Shown here one piece after another: positions 8,823-17,711 of a DNA stretch of 64,000 bases. Source of the stretch: Fen-1273 sp963748405 (GTDB lineage: Bacteria > Bacteroidota > Ignavibacteria > UBA10030 > UBA6906); NCBI GenBank assembly GCA_963748405.1, contig CAVVIT010000011.1:248001-312000 (forward strand), written 5' to 3'. Position 1 is the first letter of the stretch. Every line of letters begins with the position of its first letter. The position numbers and the translations under genes are program-made. Under the pieces are notes generated by a model that had not been told where the DNA came from, made no database searches, and worked only from the letters and a program-made list of their open reading frames with translations.

Positions 8823-11624
8823 ATGCACATGAACTGCAGAGTTTGTTCAGCCGAGGTTCCGGAGGGATCGCGATACTGTCTGAATTGCGGTGCCACGCTG
8901 TCGGACGCGGCCGCTCCGCGCCCGATCGTGGACGGATTTGCCCTCATCAAGAACTACATCCCCCCCGAGCTCGCCCGCAAGATCCTCAATGCCGGCAAAC
9001 AGATCGAAAGCGAACGGCGCCACGTCACCGTCCTCTTTGCCGACGTCGTCGGATTCACCGCGCTCTCCGAGAAGATGGACGTCGAGCTCGTGTCGACGAT
9101 CCTCAACGACTGTTTCCGGGGGCTGATCTCCACGATCCTCAAGTACGAAGGGACGATCGACAAGTTCATCGGCGACGGCATTATGGCGATTTTCGGGGCC
9201 CCGCTCGCCCACGAAAACGACCCGGAGAGGGCCGCGCGCTGCGCGCTCGACATGCTGGCCGACATCGAGAGGTTCAACAACCAGACCGCGATCCAGCTAC
9301 CGGCGCGTCTCGGGCTTCACGTCGGCCTGCATTCGGGCATGGTGATCGCCGGCAACGTGGGGAGCGACCTGCGCATGAACTACTCGGTCATCGGCGACAC
9401 CGTGAACATGGCGGCGCGCCTCGTCGAGCTCGCGCCCAGCGGCGAGATCTACCTGACGGCGGAGACGCAGAAGCTCATCGCGAACCTCGCGACCTCCGAG
9501 GGTCCGTTCCGCATGACGCTCAAGGGGAAGGCCTCCCCCGTCCCGGTGTACAAGCTCAAGAGCCTGAAGGCGGAAGGGGAGGGAAAAGAAGGGGGGATCG
9601 GCAGGAACGAGTTCGTCGGGCGCGAAAAGGAGATCGCCGCGATCAAGCGGGCGCTCGAGACCGTCCTCGACAAGAACCAGGTGACCCTCTGCATCCAGGG
9701 CGAGGCGGGGGTGGGCAAGAGCCGGCTGAAAGGGGAGCTCATCAAGCTCGCGTACAAATCGGGGATCGCGGCCTACGAGGGGTCCTGCTCCAGCTTCGAG
9801 GTCAACACGCCGTACTACCTCTGGACGACCCTGATGAAGAGCCTTCTGAAGGTCGGTCCGGACGTCCCCGAGGCCGATATCCGCAAGCGGCTCCGCCAGA
9901 TTACGCACACGCTCGCCCTGGACGAGCACGAACCGTACCTCGGGACGCTCCTCTCGCTCCGCTACGAGGAGATACTCCTGGTGGACGAAACCCTAAGGAA
10001 GCAGCGGGTCTTCCAGGCGACGCGCGCGCTCCTGAGCGCGATCGCGGCGCGGAGGCCCATCGCGTTCATCCTGGAGGACCTCCACTGGATCGACAGGTTC
10101 TCGCAGGAGCTTCTGGAATACATCTTCTCGCGGACGACGAACGTCGTCCTCTCTCTGTTCGTCCTGATCTACAGGGATGAATACGCCCACGCCCGGAAGA
10201 TCTCCGACGGGGCGGAGGTGATGGACCTGAACCGCCTCACGCGGAGCGAAGCGCTCAAGATGATGAAGCTCCGGATGGACGTGGATTCGGTTCCCCAGGC
10301 CCTGGAGGACCTGATCCTGAGCCGCTCCGAGGGGAACCCCTTCTTCATCCAGGAAATCATCAAGACGATGATCGACAAGAGGATCATCGCGATCCGCCGC
10401 CGCAAGCTGGAGATCCTTACCGACAACATCGAGGCCGGTGTCCCCGAGACGATCCAGGGGATCATCATGGCCCGCATCGACAGGATCCAGGACAGCATCA
10501 AGGACGTCCTGTTCAGCGCATCCGTGATCGGCCGGGAGTTCTCCCGGCCGCTGCTGGAACAGGTGATCGACAGGAAGAACGACGTCTCGGGGAACCTGAC
10601 CGAGCTCAAGGCGCTCGAGCTGGTCCTGGAAAAGGACGAAGCGCACGAGGCGGAGTACCTGTTCAAGCACTACCTGATCCAGGAGGTGGCCTACAATACG
10701 ATCCTGCTGAACAAGCGGAAGGAGCTCCACGGCGCCATCGCGCGCGCGATCGAGGAGCTTTTTGCGGACCGTCTCATGGAGTTCTACGAGCTGCTCGCCT
10801 TCCACTACGAGAAAGCGGAACAGTGGGACAAGGCCGCCGAATACCTGAGCCGGTCGGGCCACAAGGTCCGCCAGATGTACTCGCAGGAGGAATCAAAGGA
10901 CTTCTTCGAGAGAAAGAACGTCGCGGTCAAGAAGCTGTACCAGTCCGCCAGCGCCAAGGGGAGCGTCGCGGCGACGTTCAAGGCCATCACCCCCCCTCTC
11001 ATCGCGATGCTGATCCCGATTCTCCCGATCTTCGCGTACATACGGATCCTCGGGCACGCGCACACCGTCGACATTGTCGAGCAGCTCGTGGTCGGGATCC
11101 TCGCCAGCTCGCTGTGCGTCTGGTACGCGATTTCCCTCTGGTACCTGGGGGTGGTCCCCTTCCTCCGGGGCCGCCCGAAGCTGTACGACCTCATCGAAGA
11201 CCAGGTGCGCATCATCTACAGGGAAGGGACGACGCTGTCGATCCATTTTTCCGAGATCGACCAGCTTTCGCTCATCAACAGCCGTCTCCGGTCGCTCCGT
11301 CCGTTCCGGTACAAGCTCATCGATCCCTTCGGGAGGATCACCGATTACGGGGCCATGTCGTTCGGGACGTGGCTGAAGGAGGTCGCGCTGAACATCCTGC
11401 CGCCGTATTCGTTCGGGTTCGGATCGGCGCAGGGGGAGATCCTCATACGCCTCGTCGAGGGATACCGGATCATGCGGGTCGTGATCCCCTGGTGGAACAC
11501 CCCCCTGCGGAGCCGCGATCTGAGCATCTCCCCGTTTGACGCGAGGGAATTCTACGCGCAGTTCGACGTGGCGTTCAAGAAGTGGCGCCGCCAGCAGAAG
11601 CTCGAGAGAGAAGCGGCGCGTTAG
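8823..11624 (+). CDS. Zinc-ribbon class III adenylate cyclase with ATPase domain and membrane segments
   Basis: I start at the ATG at 8823, directly before the zinc ribbon; the frame is open back to 8754. Numbered from there (933 aa): C5/C8/C19/C22 form a zinc ribbon. Residues ~65-245 are a class III cyclase domain with metal Asp D74 (LFADVVGF) and D118 (IGDG), K114 for adenine and D192 in GDTVNMAARL, so cAMP rather than cGMP is expected. Residues ~260-650 are a STAND/AAA-type ATPase with Walker A GEAGVGKS (293-300) and Walker B FILEDLHWID. Two hydrophobic helices at about 720-785 follow. The C-terminal ~150 residues are a soluble domain I do not recognise. Similar CyaI3-type proteins usually end in TPRs, so the membrane segments are unusual. 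It is probably a cytoplasmic-facing membrane signalling protein. Confidence 0.85.
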   Translation: MHMNCRVCSAEVPEGSRYCLNCGATLSDAAAPRPIVDGFALIKNYIPPELARKILNAGKQIESERRHVTVLFADVVGFTALSEKMDVELVSTILNDCFRGLISTILKYEGTIDKFIGDGIMAIFGAPLAHENDPERAARCALDMLADIERFNNQTAIQLPARLGLHVGLHSGMVIAGNVGSDLRMNYSVIGDTVNMAARLVELAPSGEIYLTAETQKLIANLATSEGPFRMTLKGKASPVPVYKLKSLKAEGEGKEGGIGRNEFVGREKEIAAIKRALETVLDKNQVTLCIQGEAGVGKSRLKGELIKLAYKSGIAAYEGSCSSFEVNTPYYLWTTLMKSLLKVGPDVPEADIRKRLRQITHTLALDEHEPYLGTLLSLRYEEILLVDETLRKQRVFQATRALLSAIAARRPIAFILEDLHWIDRFSQELLEYIFSRTTNVVLSLFVLIYRDEYAHARKISDGAEVMDLNRLTRSEALKMMKLRMDVDSVPQALEDLILSRSEGNPFFIQEIIKTMIDKRIIAIRRRKLEILTDNIEAGVPETIQGIIMARIDRIQDSIKDVLFSASVIGREFSRPLLEQVIDRKNDVSGNLTELKALELVLEKDEAHEAEYLFKHYLIQEVAYNTILLNKRKELHGAIARAIEELFADRLMEFYELLAFHYEKAEQWDKAAEYLSRSGHKVRQMYSQEESKDFFERKNVAVKKLYQSASAKGSVAATFKAITPPLIAMLIPILPIFAYIRILGHAHTVDIVEQLVVGILASSLCVWYAISLWYLGVVPFLRGRPKLYDLIEDQVRIIYREGTTLSIHFSEIDQLSLINSRLRSLRPFRYKLIDPFGRITDYGAMSFGTWLKEVALNILPPYSFGFGSAQGEILIRLVEGYRIMRVVIPWWNTPLRSRDLSISPFDAREFYAQFDVAFKKWRRQQKLEREAAR

Positions 11625-11667
11625 AAGCCCGCCCCGGGGGAACCTCCCGGCGAACCAGGGTCCGTCA

Positions 11668-12318
11668 ATGTACTTCCGCTTTTTGGCATCCGCAGTTCTG
11701 AGCGGCCTGCTTTCCGCTCTCCCGCTCGCAGCCCAGCCGCGCGAGCGGGGCGAATTCCGTCCCCCCGATCTCGTCGAAATCGTCCGCCTCGATTCCACGA
11801 TCCGCCTCGACATCCGCTACGCGACGCCGGATAATTTCATGAAGCGCCCGATGTACGCCGAAGCCCGAGCGTTTCTCCAGCGCCCCGCCGCCGGGGCGCT
11901 CCTGCGCGTCCAGGCCGCGCTCCGGGCCCGCGGCCTGGGCCTCCTTGTGAAGGACGCGTACCGTCCCTGGTCGGTGACGAAGAAATTCTGGGACGAGACC
12001 CCCCCGCATCTCCGCGCCTACGTGGCGAATCCCTCGCGGGGCTCCCGTCACAACAGGGGATGCGCGGTCGATTGCACGCTCTGCGATCTGCGCACGGGGA
12101 AGGAAATCCGGATGCCAAGCGCCTACGATGAATTCTCCGTGCGGGCTTCCCCCCGGTACGGCGGAGGAAGCTCCGCCGAACGGCGCATGAGGAACCTGCT
12201 GCGCGCGTCGATGGAATCGGAAGGGTTCAGCGTGGACGAGGGGGAATGGTGGCATTTCGATTACAGGGACTGGAAACGTTACCGTATCCTTGATATTCCC
12301 TTCAGCGCTGTCCGCTGA
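11668..12318 (+). CDS. D-alanyl-D-alanine dipeptidase, VanX/DdpX family
   Basis: A zinc peptidase of 216 residues that hydrolyses D-Ala-D-Ala or peptidoglycan-derived D-dipeptides. The frame is open further upstream, but the ATG at 11668 begins a clear signal peptide (hydrophobic core then PLAAQ), so I place the start there and predict a periplasmic enzyme. The metal-binding motifs are SRHNRGCAVD (SxHxxGxAxD) and the C-terminal EGEWWHFDY (ExxWH). Without vanH/vanA neighbours this is more likely cell-wall turnover than glycopeptide resistance. It follows the cyclase gene by 43 bases and overlaps the convergent methyltransferase by 17 bases. Confidence 0.9.
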   Translation: MYFRFLASAVLSGLLSALPLAAQPRERGEFRPPDLVEIVRLDSTIRLDIRYATPDNFMKRPMYAEARAFLQRPAAGALLRVQAALRARGLGLLVKDAYRPWSVTKKFWDETPPHLRAYVANPSRGSRHNRGCAVDCTLCDLRTGKEIRMPSAYDEFSVRASPRYGGGSSAERRMRNLLRASMESEGFSVDEGEWWHFDYRDWKRYRILDIPFSAVR

Positions 12319-13567
12319 GTCCGCCCCCCTCCCGGGCGGGTGCAAGGAGCACGAGCGTTTCCGTGTCGTCCGTTCCGGGGAACATGTCAAAGGGCACACC
12401 GCGCACGGGGACGTAACCGGCCCCCTTCCAGCGGGCGATTTCCGCCGGCATGATGTCGATGTTGCAGAACATATGGACGACGCGCCCGGGGCGGCGGGCG
12501 GCGATGCACTCGATGACGCCCGGGGCGGTCCCCCCGCGCGGTGGGTCGAGAAGGACGGCGTCCCGGGACTTCAGGCCGGCGATGAGCCGCGGGAGTGTTT
12601 CCGCCGTGATGTCCGAGCGAATGAACCCGGCGTTTGTTTTGCCCAGCCTCTGCGCGTTCCGGACCGCGGCGTCGATGGATTCGGGGCTCCGTTCGATCCC
12701 CGTCCCCCGCCGGGCGCGGGTCCCGGCGGTGAGCGTGAAGAGGCCGTAGCCGCAGTACAGGTCGAAGAAATCGGCCGACGGCGAAAGGTCGAGCATGCGG
12801 GCCGCCTCCGCGATGAGGGCGTCGACGAGCGAGGCATTCACCTGCGAGAAGGCCAGGGGAGGAAACAGGAACCCCGTTCCTCCGAACTTCTGGTAGATTG
12901 TCGTGTCGCCGAAGATCTTCCTGGTGCCCGAAGGCGACCGGGAGCCGCCCGATCCCGCGTAATACCTGCCGTCGCTCCGGTCCTCGAAGAGCATCACGCC
13001 CCGGACGGAAGGGCACGCGGCCGTCAGTCCCTTCGAGAGTCCATTGGCCGCGCTGACGACTGCTCCGTCGATGCGCGTGACGGAGAAGATCACGGTGATC
13101 TCGGTATCATTCCCCTTGACGATGACGTACCTGAGCACGGGAGCGATCTTCCGGGCCCCCGGCAGGAGGATCGACTTCCCCACCCGGGCGTACACGGCGG
13201 CGTGCGATGCCGGTTCGATGGTGCAGTCGATGACGTCGACCGGACGGTGGCCGTCCCCCCCCGCCGGATCGATGAGCCCGAGCCGCGGTTCCCCCTTCAC
13301 GGGGAACACCTTGCGCTTGCTGACGGTCCGGTACCGGCGTCCGCGGGGGGAGCGGACGAGCGGCGCAAGCGGGGCGCCGATCCCGCTCCTCCCCCAGAAA
13401 TCACGGAGGGCGGCGTCACGCGCCGCCGCCTCCCCGGCATAGTCGAGCCGGGAGGCGTGGCAGACGGGGCAGATGCGTGAGGATGGCGTCCGGCATGCGC
13501 CCGGGGGGAGATCGGGTCCGCCGGCTCCGGCGCTCCGGAGATGGCTCTCGAATATCTCTCTGAACAT
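12302..13567 (-). CDS. TrmA/RlmC/RlmD-family RNA uracil-5-methyltransferase-like protein
   Basis: A SAM-dependent methyltransferase of 421 residues. The C-terminal Rossmann domain has FFDLYCGYGLFTL for SAM binding, LLDPPRGG as motif IV, and HMFCNID, which holds the nucleophilic Cys in the position of the family SCNP motif. The end DMFPGTDDTETLVLL matches the family DMFPxTxHVE strand with the catalytic Glu. Near the N-terminus ICPVCHASRLDYAGEAAARD resembles the Fe-S segment of RlmD (CxxCxxQHLxYEAQ), but I see only part of the cysteine set and no TRAM domain. The exact uridine target in 23S rRNA or tRNA cannot be told. Confidence 0.85.
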   Translation of the reverse strand: MFREIFESHLRSAGAGGPDLPPGACRTPSSRICPVCHASRLDYAGEAAARDAALRDFWGRSGIGAPLAPLVRSPRGRRYRTVSKRKVFPVKGEPRLGLIDPAGGDGHRPVDVIDCTIEPASHAAVYARVGKSILLPGARKIAPVLRYVIVKGNDTEITVIFSVTRIDGAVVSAANGLSKGLTAACPSVRGVMLFEDRSDGRYYAGSGGSRSPSGTRKIFGDTTIYQKFGGTGFLFPPLAFSQVNASLVDALIAEAARMLDLSPSADFFDLYCGYGLFTLTAGTRARRGTGIERSPESIDAAVRNAQRLGKTNAGFIRSDITAETLPRLIAGLKSRDAVLLDPPRGGTAPGVIECIAARRPGRVVHMFCNIDIMPAEIARWKGAGYVPVRGVPFDMFPGTDDTETLVLLAPAREGGGLSGQR

Positions 13568-13621
13568 GCGTGAATATACGCAATTGCGCGGAAAGATCGG
13601 GCGTCACGTGCGGCGTGCACC

Positions 13622-13650
13622 TTGGAAATCCGGCCTGAAATGGGTATTTT
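13622..13650 (+). promoter_or_regulatory. Candidate promoter of the two-component operon
   Basis: TTGGAA, a 17-base spacer and TATTTT, ending 18 bases before the kinase ATG, which has a GGGAGA ribosome site. It lies in the divergent region with the methyltransferase gene. Confidence 0.4.
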
Positions 13651-13668
13651 GAAGAGTACGGGAGACAT

Positions 13669-15093
13669 ATGGGGAGCGAGCAGAGCCTGGCCAACATATT
13701 CATCGACATCATCCCCGACATGTGTTTTGTCGTGTCGGGAGACAGGGATGTCCTTGTATATAACAGAAAGGCCAGGGAGCTTCTCGGGCTTCCCGAGAGC
13801 CCGGCGGCTCCCATTCCGTTCCACTCGCTCCTGACGGAGGATTCCCCGCACCCGCTTCTTCCCGTGCTCCGGACCACGGGACGCTCGCCGGAGGCGGAGG
13901 CCAGGTTCAGGACTGCCGACGGCCGGGTGATCGACGCCCTCCTGTTCATCCGGAAAATCGCCGGCGTGGGGGCCGACTTCCTCTACGTGATTGCGAGGGA
14001 CGTCTCCGAGTTCAAGAAGAAGGAACTCGACCTCCTCCGGTTTTCCAACGTCGTCCACTACACGGTCAATCCGATCGAGATCACCGACGCGCACGGCCGG
14101 CTGGTCTATGTCAACCCCGCGTTCGAGAAGGCGACGGGGTATACGAAGGACGAGCTCATCGGTTCGAACCCGAGCAAGCTCTCGAGCGGAAAATACGCGA
14201 AGGAGTTCTGGAAGCGCGCCTGGGAACAGATCAACGCGGGGAAGGTCTGGACGGGGGAGATCGAGAACAGGCGGAAGAACGGCGAGGCGCTGTTCACCCA
14301 GCTCCTGATCTCTCCCATCGTCGACGGCGACGGGGCCGTCGTCGGGTTCCTCGGGACGCACCGCGACATCACCGAGCAGCGCCAGCTGGAGCAGCAGCTC
14401 ATGCATTCGCAGAAGATGGAGAGCATCGGCACGCTGGCGGCGGGAATCGCGCACGAAGTCGGGAACCCGCTGGCCTCGATCTCGTCGATCGTCCAGGTGC
14501 TTCTCCGGACGCTCTCCGACGATTTCGCGAAGGAAAAGCTCGGCCTGGTGCAGTCGCAGGTTCACAGGATCACGAAGATCATCCGGGACCTTGTGGACTT
14601 CTCCCGTCCGTCAAATTACCAGGTGCAGCCGACCGATCTTGTCCGGTCGCTCACGGACGCGGTGGAAATCGTCAAGATGGGGAAAAAGGCGAAGGACGTC
14701 ACGTTCGTCACGCACGTCCGCCGGCAGATCCCGCTGCTCCCGCTCGTGCCGGACCAGATCGCACAGGTGTTCATCAACATCCTCCTGAACGCGGTGGACG
14801 CGCTCCAGGGAAAGCGCGGGGTGATCACGGCGGAAGTGGAACGGGAGAGCGGGGAAGTCAGAGTGACGATCACCGACGACGGCGCGGGGATCAGGCCCGA
14901 ACACCTCCCGAAGATTTTCGAACCGTTCTTTACGACGAAACAGGTGGGAGAGGGAACCGGGCTCGGGCTCTGGGTGAGCTACGGGATCATCAGGAGCTTC
15001 CGGGGTGACCTCTCCGTGCACAGCACGTGGGGGAAGGGGGCATCGTTCAGCATGACGCTGCCGCTTAATGGAAAGGACGCAAGGGATGGCTGA
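13669..15093 (+). CDS. Soluble PAS-PAS sensor histidine kinase
   Basis: A 474-residue NtrB-like sensor without membrane segments. Two PAS domains lie at about 5-115 and 120-235 (ITDAHGRLVYVNPAFEKATGYTK is typical). The dimerisation and phosphotransfer helix carries H262 in AGIAHEVGNPLAS. The ATPase domain has the N box (FINILLNAVDAL), G1 (DDGAGI), F box (FEPFFTT) and G2 (GEGTGLGLWVS), so all catalytic boxes are intact. The stop codon overlaps the start of the response-regulator gene, indicating coupled translation. With no extracellular domain, it probably senses an intracellular redox or metabolite signal. No haem or flavin ligand is evident. Confidence 0.93.
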   Translation: MGSEQSLANIFIDIIPDMCFVVSGDRDVLVYNRKARELLGLPESPAAPIPFHSLLTEDSPHPLLPVLRTTGRSPEAEARFRTADGRVIDALLFIRKIAGVGADFLYVIARDVSEFKKKELDLLRFSNVVHYTVNPIEITDAHGRLVYVNPAFEKATGYTKDELIGSNPSKLSSGKYAKEFWKRAWEQINAGKVWTGEIENRRKNGEALFTQLLISPIVDGDGAVVGFLGTHRDITEQRQLEQQLMHSQKMESIGTLAAGIAHEVGNPLASISSIVQVLLRTLSDDFAKEKLGLVQSQVHRITKIIRDLVDFSRPSNYQVQPTDLVRSLTDAVEIVKMGKKAKDVTFVTHVRRQIPLLPLVPDQIAQVFINILLNAVDALQGKRGVITAEVERESGEVRVTITDDGAGIRPEHLPKIFEPFFTTKQVGEGTGLGLWVSYGIIRSFRGDLSVHSTWGKGASFSMTLPLNGKDARDG

Positions 15094-16450
15094 ATCGATA
15101 CTGATCGTCGACGACGAGGAAATCATCCGCGAGTCGCTCTCGTTCGTGCTGGCCAAGGAGGGGTACACCGTCCGCGAGGCGGCCAACGGCGCGGTTGCCG
15201 TCGAGATGATGAAAACCGAATCGTTCGATCTCGTTCTCACCGACCTCGAGATGCCGGAGATGAAGGGAATCGAGCTGCTGGAGCACATCACGAACTTCTC
15301 CCCCGAGACGCTCGTGGTGATCATCACCGCCTACGGGTCGATCGATTCGGCCATCGCCGCACTCCGGAAAGGGGCCGTCGACTACATCCTCAAGCCGGTG
15401 GAATTCGACGAGCTTCTCGTCAAGCTCCGGCGGCTGATCGCCGGCAGGAGGCTGACGCTGGAGAACAAGCTTCTCCGGGGGGAGCTTCACCGGCAGTACG
15501 ATTTCTCCAACATCGTCGGGCAGAGCCCGGCGATGGCCCGGGTGTTCGACACGATACGGAAAGTGGCCTCGACGGACGGCACCGTCCTGATTTACGGCAA
15601 GAGCGGCACGGGCAAGGAGCTCGTCGCACGCGCCATTCATTTCAACAGCAAGCGGAGCGCGAGGCCCTTCATCCCCGTCAACTGCGGCGCGATCGTCGAA
15701 AACCTCTTCGAAAGCGAGCTCTTCGGCCATAAACGGGGCTCCTTCACGGGGGCGACGGTCGACAGGGACGGGTTCTTCAAGTCGGCCGACGGCGGGTCGA
15801 TATTCCTTGACGAGGTGAGCGAGATTCCCCTCCATCTCCAGGTGAAGCTCCTCCGGGCCATCGAGCTGAAAGAGATCACCCCGGTCGGGACGTCCACGTC
15901 GCAGACGATCGACGTCCGCATCATCGCCTCGACGAACAAGAACCTGGAAAAGGAAGTGGAAGCCGGGCGCTACCGCGAGGACCTGTTTTACCGTTTGAAC
16001 ATCGTCGAGATCAACCTTCCCCCCCTTGCGGAGCGGGGGGACGATATCCCCCTTCTCGTGCAGCATTTCGTGGCGAAATACGCACGCGAGATGAACAAGG
16101 ATGTCCGGGGAGTCGACAACGAAGTCATGAAGTGCCTCCTGGCGCATTCCTGGAAGGGGGAGATCCGGGAGCTCGAGAACATCATCGAGCGCGCCGTGAT
16201 ATTCGCGGAAGGGAACCTCATCACGAAGAGCGAGCTCCCGGGATTCTTCGAGCAACGCCAGGACACGCTCTACCCATTCGACGCCCGCCGTTCCATGAAG
16301 GAGGCCGTGGACGAGTTCGAGCGCCAGTACATCACGCACGTTCTCCGGGCAAACGCGTTCAACAAGGAATCGACCGCGAAAGCCCTGAAGATCAGCCTGT
16401 CGTCCCTCTACAGGAAGATCGAAGAGCTCGCCATTCCTTCGCAGTCGTAG
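15086..16450 (+). CDS. Sigma54-dependent response regulator, NtrC family
   Basis: A 454-residue activator. I choose the ATG at 15086, which overlaps the kinase stop (ATGGCTGA) and has a purine-rich ribosome site; the ATG at 15068 would add six residues. The receiver domain (1-115) has phospho-acceptor D53 in LVLTDLEMP and K103. The AAA+ domain has Walker A GKSGTGKE (171-178), the sigma54-contact loop GSFTGA (218-223, Ser for the usual second-position Ala), and Walker B SIFLDEV. The end is a Fis-type helix-turn-helix (STAKALKISLSSLYRKIEEL). Together with the kinase it forms a two-component system. The sigma54-like sites at 16566, 17649 and 29589 are its obvious candidate targets. Confidence 0.95.
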   Translation: MAESILIVDDEEIIRESLSFVLAKEGYTVREAANGAVAVEMMKTESFDLVLTDLEMPEMKGIELLEHITNFSPETLVVIITAYGSIDSAIAALRKGAVDYILKPVEFDELLVKLRRLIAGRRLTLENKLLRGELHRQYDFSNIVGQSPAMARVFDTIRKVASTDGTVLIYGKSGTGKELVARAIHFNSKRSARPFIPVNCGAIVENLFESELFGHKRGSFTGATVDRDGFFKSADGGSIFLDEVSEIPLHLQVKLLRAIELKEITPVGTSTSQTIDVRIIASTNKNLEKEVEAGRYREDLFYRLNIVEINLPPLAERGDDIPLLVQHFVAKYAREMNKDVRGVDNEVMKCLLAHSWKGEIRELENIIERAVIFAEGNLITKSELPGFFEQRQDTLYPFDARRSMKEAVDEFERQYITHVLRANAFNKESTAKALKISLSSLYRKIEELAIPSQS

Positions 16451-16565
16451 GAATTCCCTCCGGACGATTCTCACTATTTGGAATGCGGGCTGTTGAGATT
16501 TTCCACTCCCGCCTTCACGCCTGCGGTTTTTCTTCCACTTCTTCCCCCCCCTGCCCCCCGGCGGT

Positions 16566-16581
16566 TGGCACATATCTTGAC
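16566..16581 (+). promoter_or_regulatory. Candidate sigma54 (-24/-12) promoter before the universal stress gene
   Basis: TGGCAC-ATATC-TTGAC. The -24 half is perfect and the spacing to TTG matches the consensus TGGCACG-N4-TTGCW; the usual GC at -12 is GA. It starts 115 bases after a sigma54-activator gene and lies about 30 bases before the GTG start at 16611. Confidence 0.6.
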
Positions 16582-16610
16582 ACCAGGGTACCTGAAAGGG
16601 AACGCCTGTC

Positions 16611-17063
16611 GTGGTCTATCTGAAAAAAATACTCGTCACGACCGACCTCTCGCAATTCTCTCTGGAGGCGCTCGAGTACGCTCAATCGTTCGGGCTCCTG
16701 TACGCATCCCGGATATTCCTGCTTCATGTCGATGAGCACGGGCACCACAGGGGAGAGAGGGATGCCGTTGCGGCGCTCGCGGAGTTCGTCGCCCGGAACG
16801 TGGATTCTGACGTCAGGCTGACGCAGGTTGTCCGCTCAGGCCACCCCGCCTCCGAGATCAGGAAGTTCTCCCAGGAGGAGAACGTCGACCTGATCGTTAT
16901 GGCCACACACGGCCGCACGGGAGTCAGGCACGCACTCCTGGGGAGCGTTGCGGAAAAGGTCGTCCGCCTCTCCGCGGTTCCCGTACTGGCTGTCAAGCCG
17001 CTCCCGGTCCGTGAGAGCATATTGCGTGACGAAGATATAGAGAGCGAATTGCACCTGCGCTGA
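16611..17063 (+). CDS. Universal stress protein, UspA family
   Basis: A 150-residue single Usp domain with GTG start. The N-terminal strand KKILVTTDLSQFS has the conserved Asp near residue 12. The ATP-binding loop G-2x-G-9x-G-S is seen as GRTGVRHALLGS, so it is probably an ATP-binding UspA rather than the non-binding class. A short charged tail follows. It sits between a sigma54-like promoter and a receiver-like gene, so induction under energy or redox stress through the two-component system is a reasonable inference. Confidence 0.9.
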   Translation: MVYLKKILVTTDLSQFSLEALEYAQSFGLLYASRIFLLHVDEHGHHRGERDAVAALAEFVARNVDSDVRLTQVVRSGHPASEIRKFSQEENVDLIVMATHGRTGVRHALLGSVAEKVVRLSAVPVLAVKPLPVRESILRDEDIESELHLR

Positions 17064-17072
17064 GACGGGGAA

Positions 17073-17501
17073 TTGGGAGATAAAAACGAACATACCGTGA
17101 CGGGGGAACCCGGGGCGGCGGCAACCGGCGGAAAAGAGATCGATCGCAAGTCGATCCTGATATTCAGCCCGGACCTGAACCTCTGCTTCAGCCTCTCCAT
17201 CCTGTTCCAGGACAGGTATCACGTGGTCACGACGACGAACATTGCCACGTTCGAAAAACTGGCGACCTGCTTCGGCGCGGACCTTGCCATCGTCGACGAA
17301 GTTCCGTCGGATTGCCTGATCCGGAGACTTGAGGCCATCGGTTCCGGACGCCCCAAAATTCCTGTCATTATGCTGTATGTCTACAACGGCCGGGACGTTA
17401 CGCTTGACCGGGCCATCCGGAGCAAAGTCGACTCCGTGTTCTACAAGCCTGTCGAAATCTCCGTCGTCTCAAAGAGGATTGACGAGATTCTCGCTGCCTG
17501 A
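17073..17501 (+). CDS. Degenerate CheY-like receiver domain protein
   Basis: A 142-residue protein from a TTG codon; the start is uncertain because the first ~25 residues are low-complexity and no ATG lies near. The body follows receiver topology: ILIFSPDLNLCFSLSILFQ (strand 1, helix 1), DLAIVDEVP where the Asp occupies the phospho-acceptor position, and VFYKPVEIS with the conserved Lys-Pro. The acidic pair after strand 1 is reduced (SPD in place of the usual DD) and the Thr/Ser of strand 4 is replaced in VIMLYVYN, so phosphorylation may be weak or lost. It follows the universal stress gene by nine bases and is probably cotranscribed. Confidence 0.7.
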   Translation: MGDKNEHTVTGEPGAAATGGKEIDRKSILIFSPDLNLCFSLSILFQDRYHVVTTTNIATFEKLATCFGADLAIVDEVPSDCLIRRLEAIGSGRPKIPVIMLYVYNGRDVTLDRAIRSKVDSVFYKPVEISVVSKRIDEILAA

Positions 17502-17597
17502 AGCTTCTCCCGCGTTTTCCTTCTTTCCGATCCACCCCTCGATTCTCATCCCTGAAAACCTCCCAAAGGGAAAATTGCAAAATTAGGAATATTTCGA

Positions 17598-17609
17598 CGA
17601 TTCGAATCG
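17598..17609 (+). promoter_or_regulatory. 12-bp perfect palindrome upstream of the sigma54-like site
   Basis: CGATTCGAATCG, about 40 bases upstream of the -24 element at 17649. An enhancer-like activator site is one reading. It is close for an NtrC-type enhancer and I found no second copy upstream of the other two sites. Confidence 0.3.
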
Positions 17610-17648
17610 CAAATGTGGCGAAATTCAACAAAATGAACGGAACATCCT

Positions 17649-17664
17649 TGGCATGCTGATTGAC
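17649..17664 (+). promoter_or_regulatory. Candidate sigma54 promoter of the cytochrome locus
   Basis: TGGCAT-GCTGA-TTGAC with the same spacing and the same TTGAC half as the site at 16566. It lies about 48 bases before the ATG at 17712, the first gene of the multihaem cluster. Confidence 0.55.
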
Positions 17665-17711
17665 CTACCTTCAATGCCTTTCGTTGAGATTCTCAACAGG
17701 GAACGACAAAA

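Noticed and set aside
11668..12318. Vancomycin-resistance gene
   Set aside because: The VanX-type enzyme has a signal peptide and no vanH/vanA or vanRS neighbours, so cell-wall turnover is the simpler reading.
16478..16560. Possible terminator after the response-regulator gene (GCGGG...CCCGC)
   Set aside because: The loop is about 18 bases and no T-run follows the stem directly.
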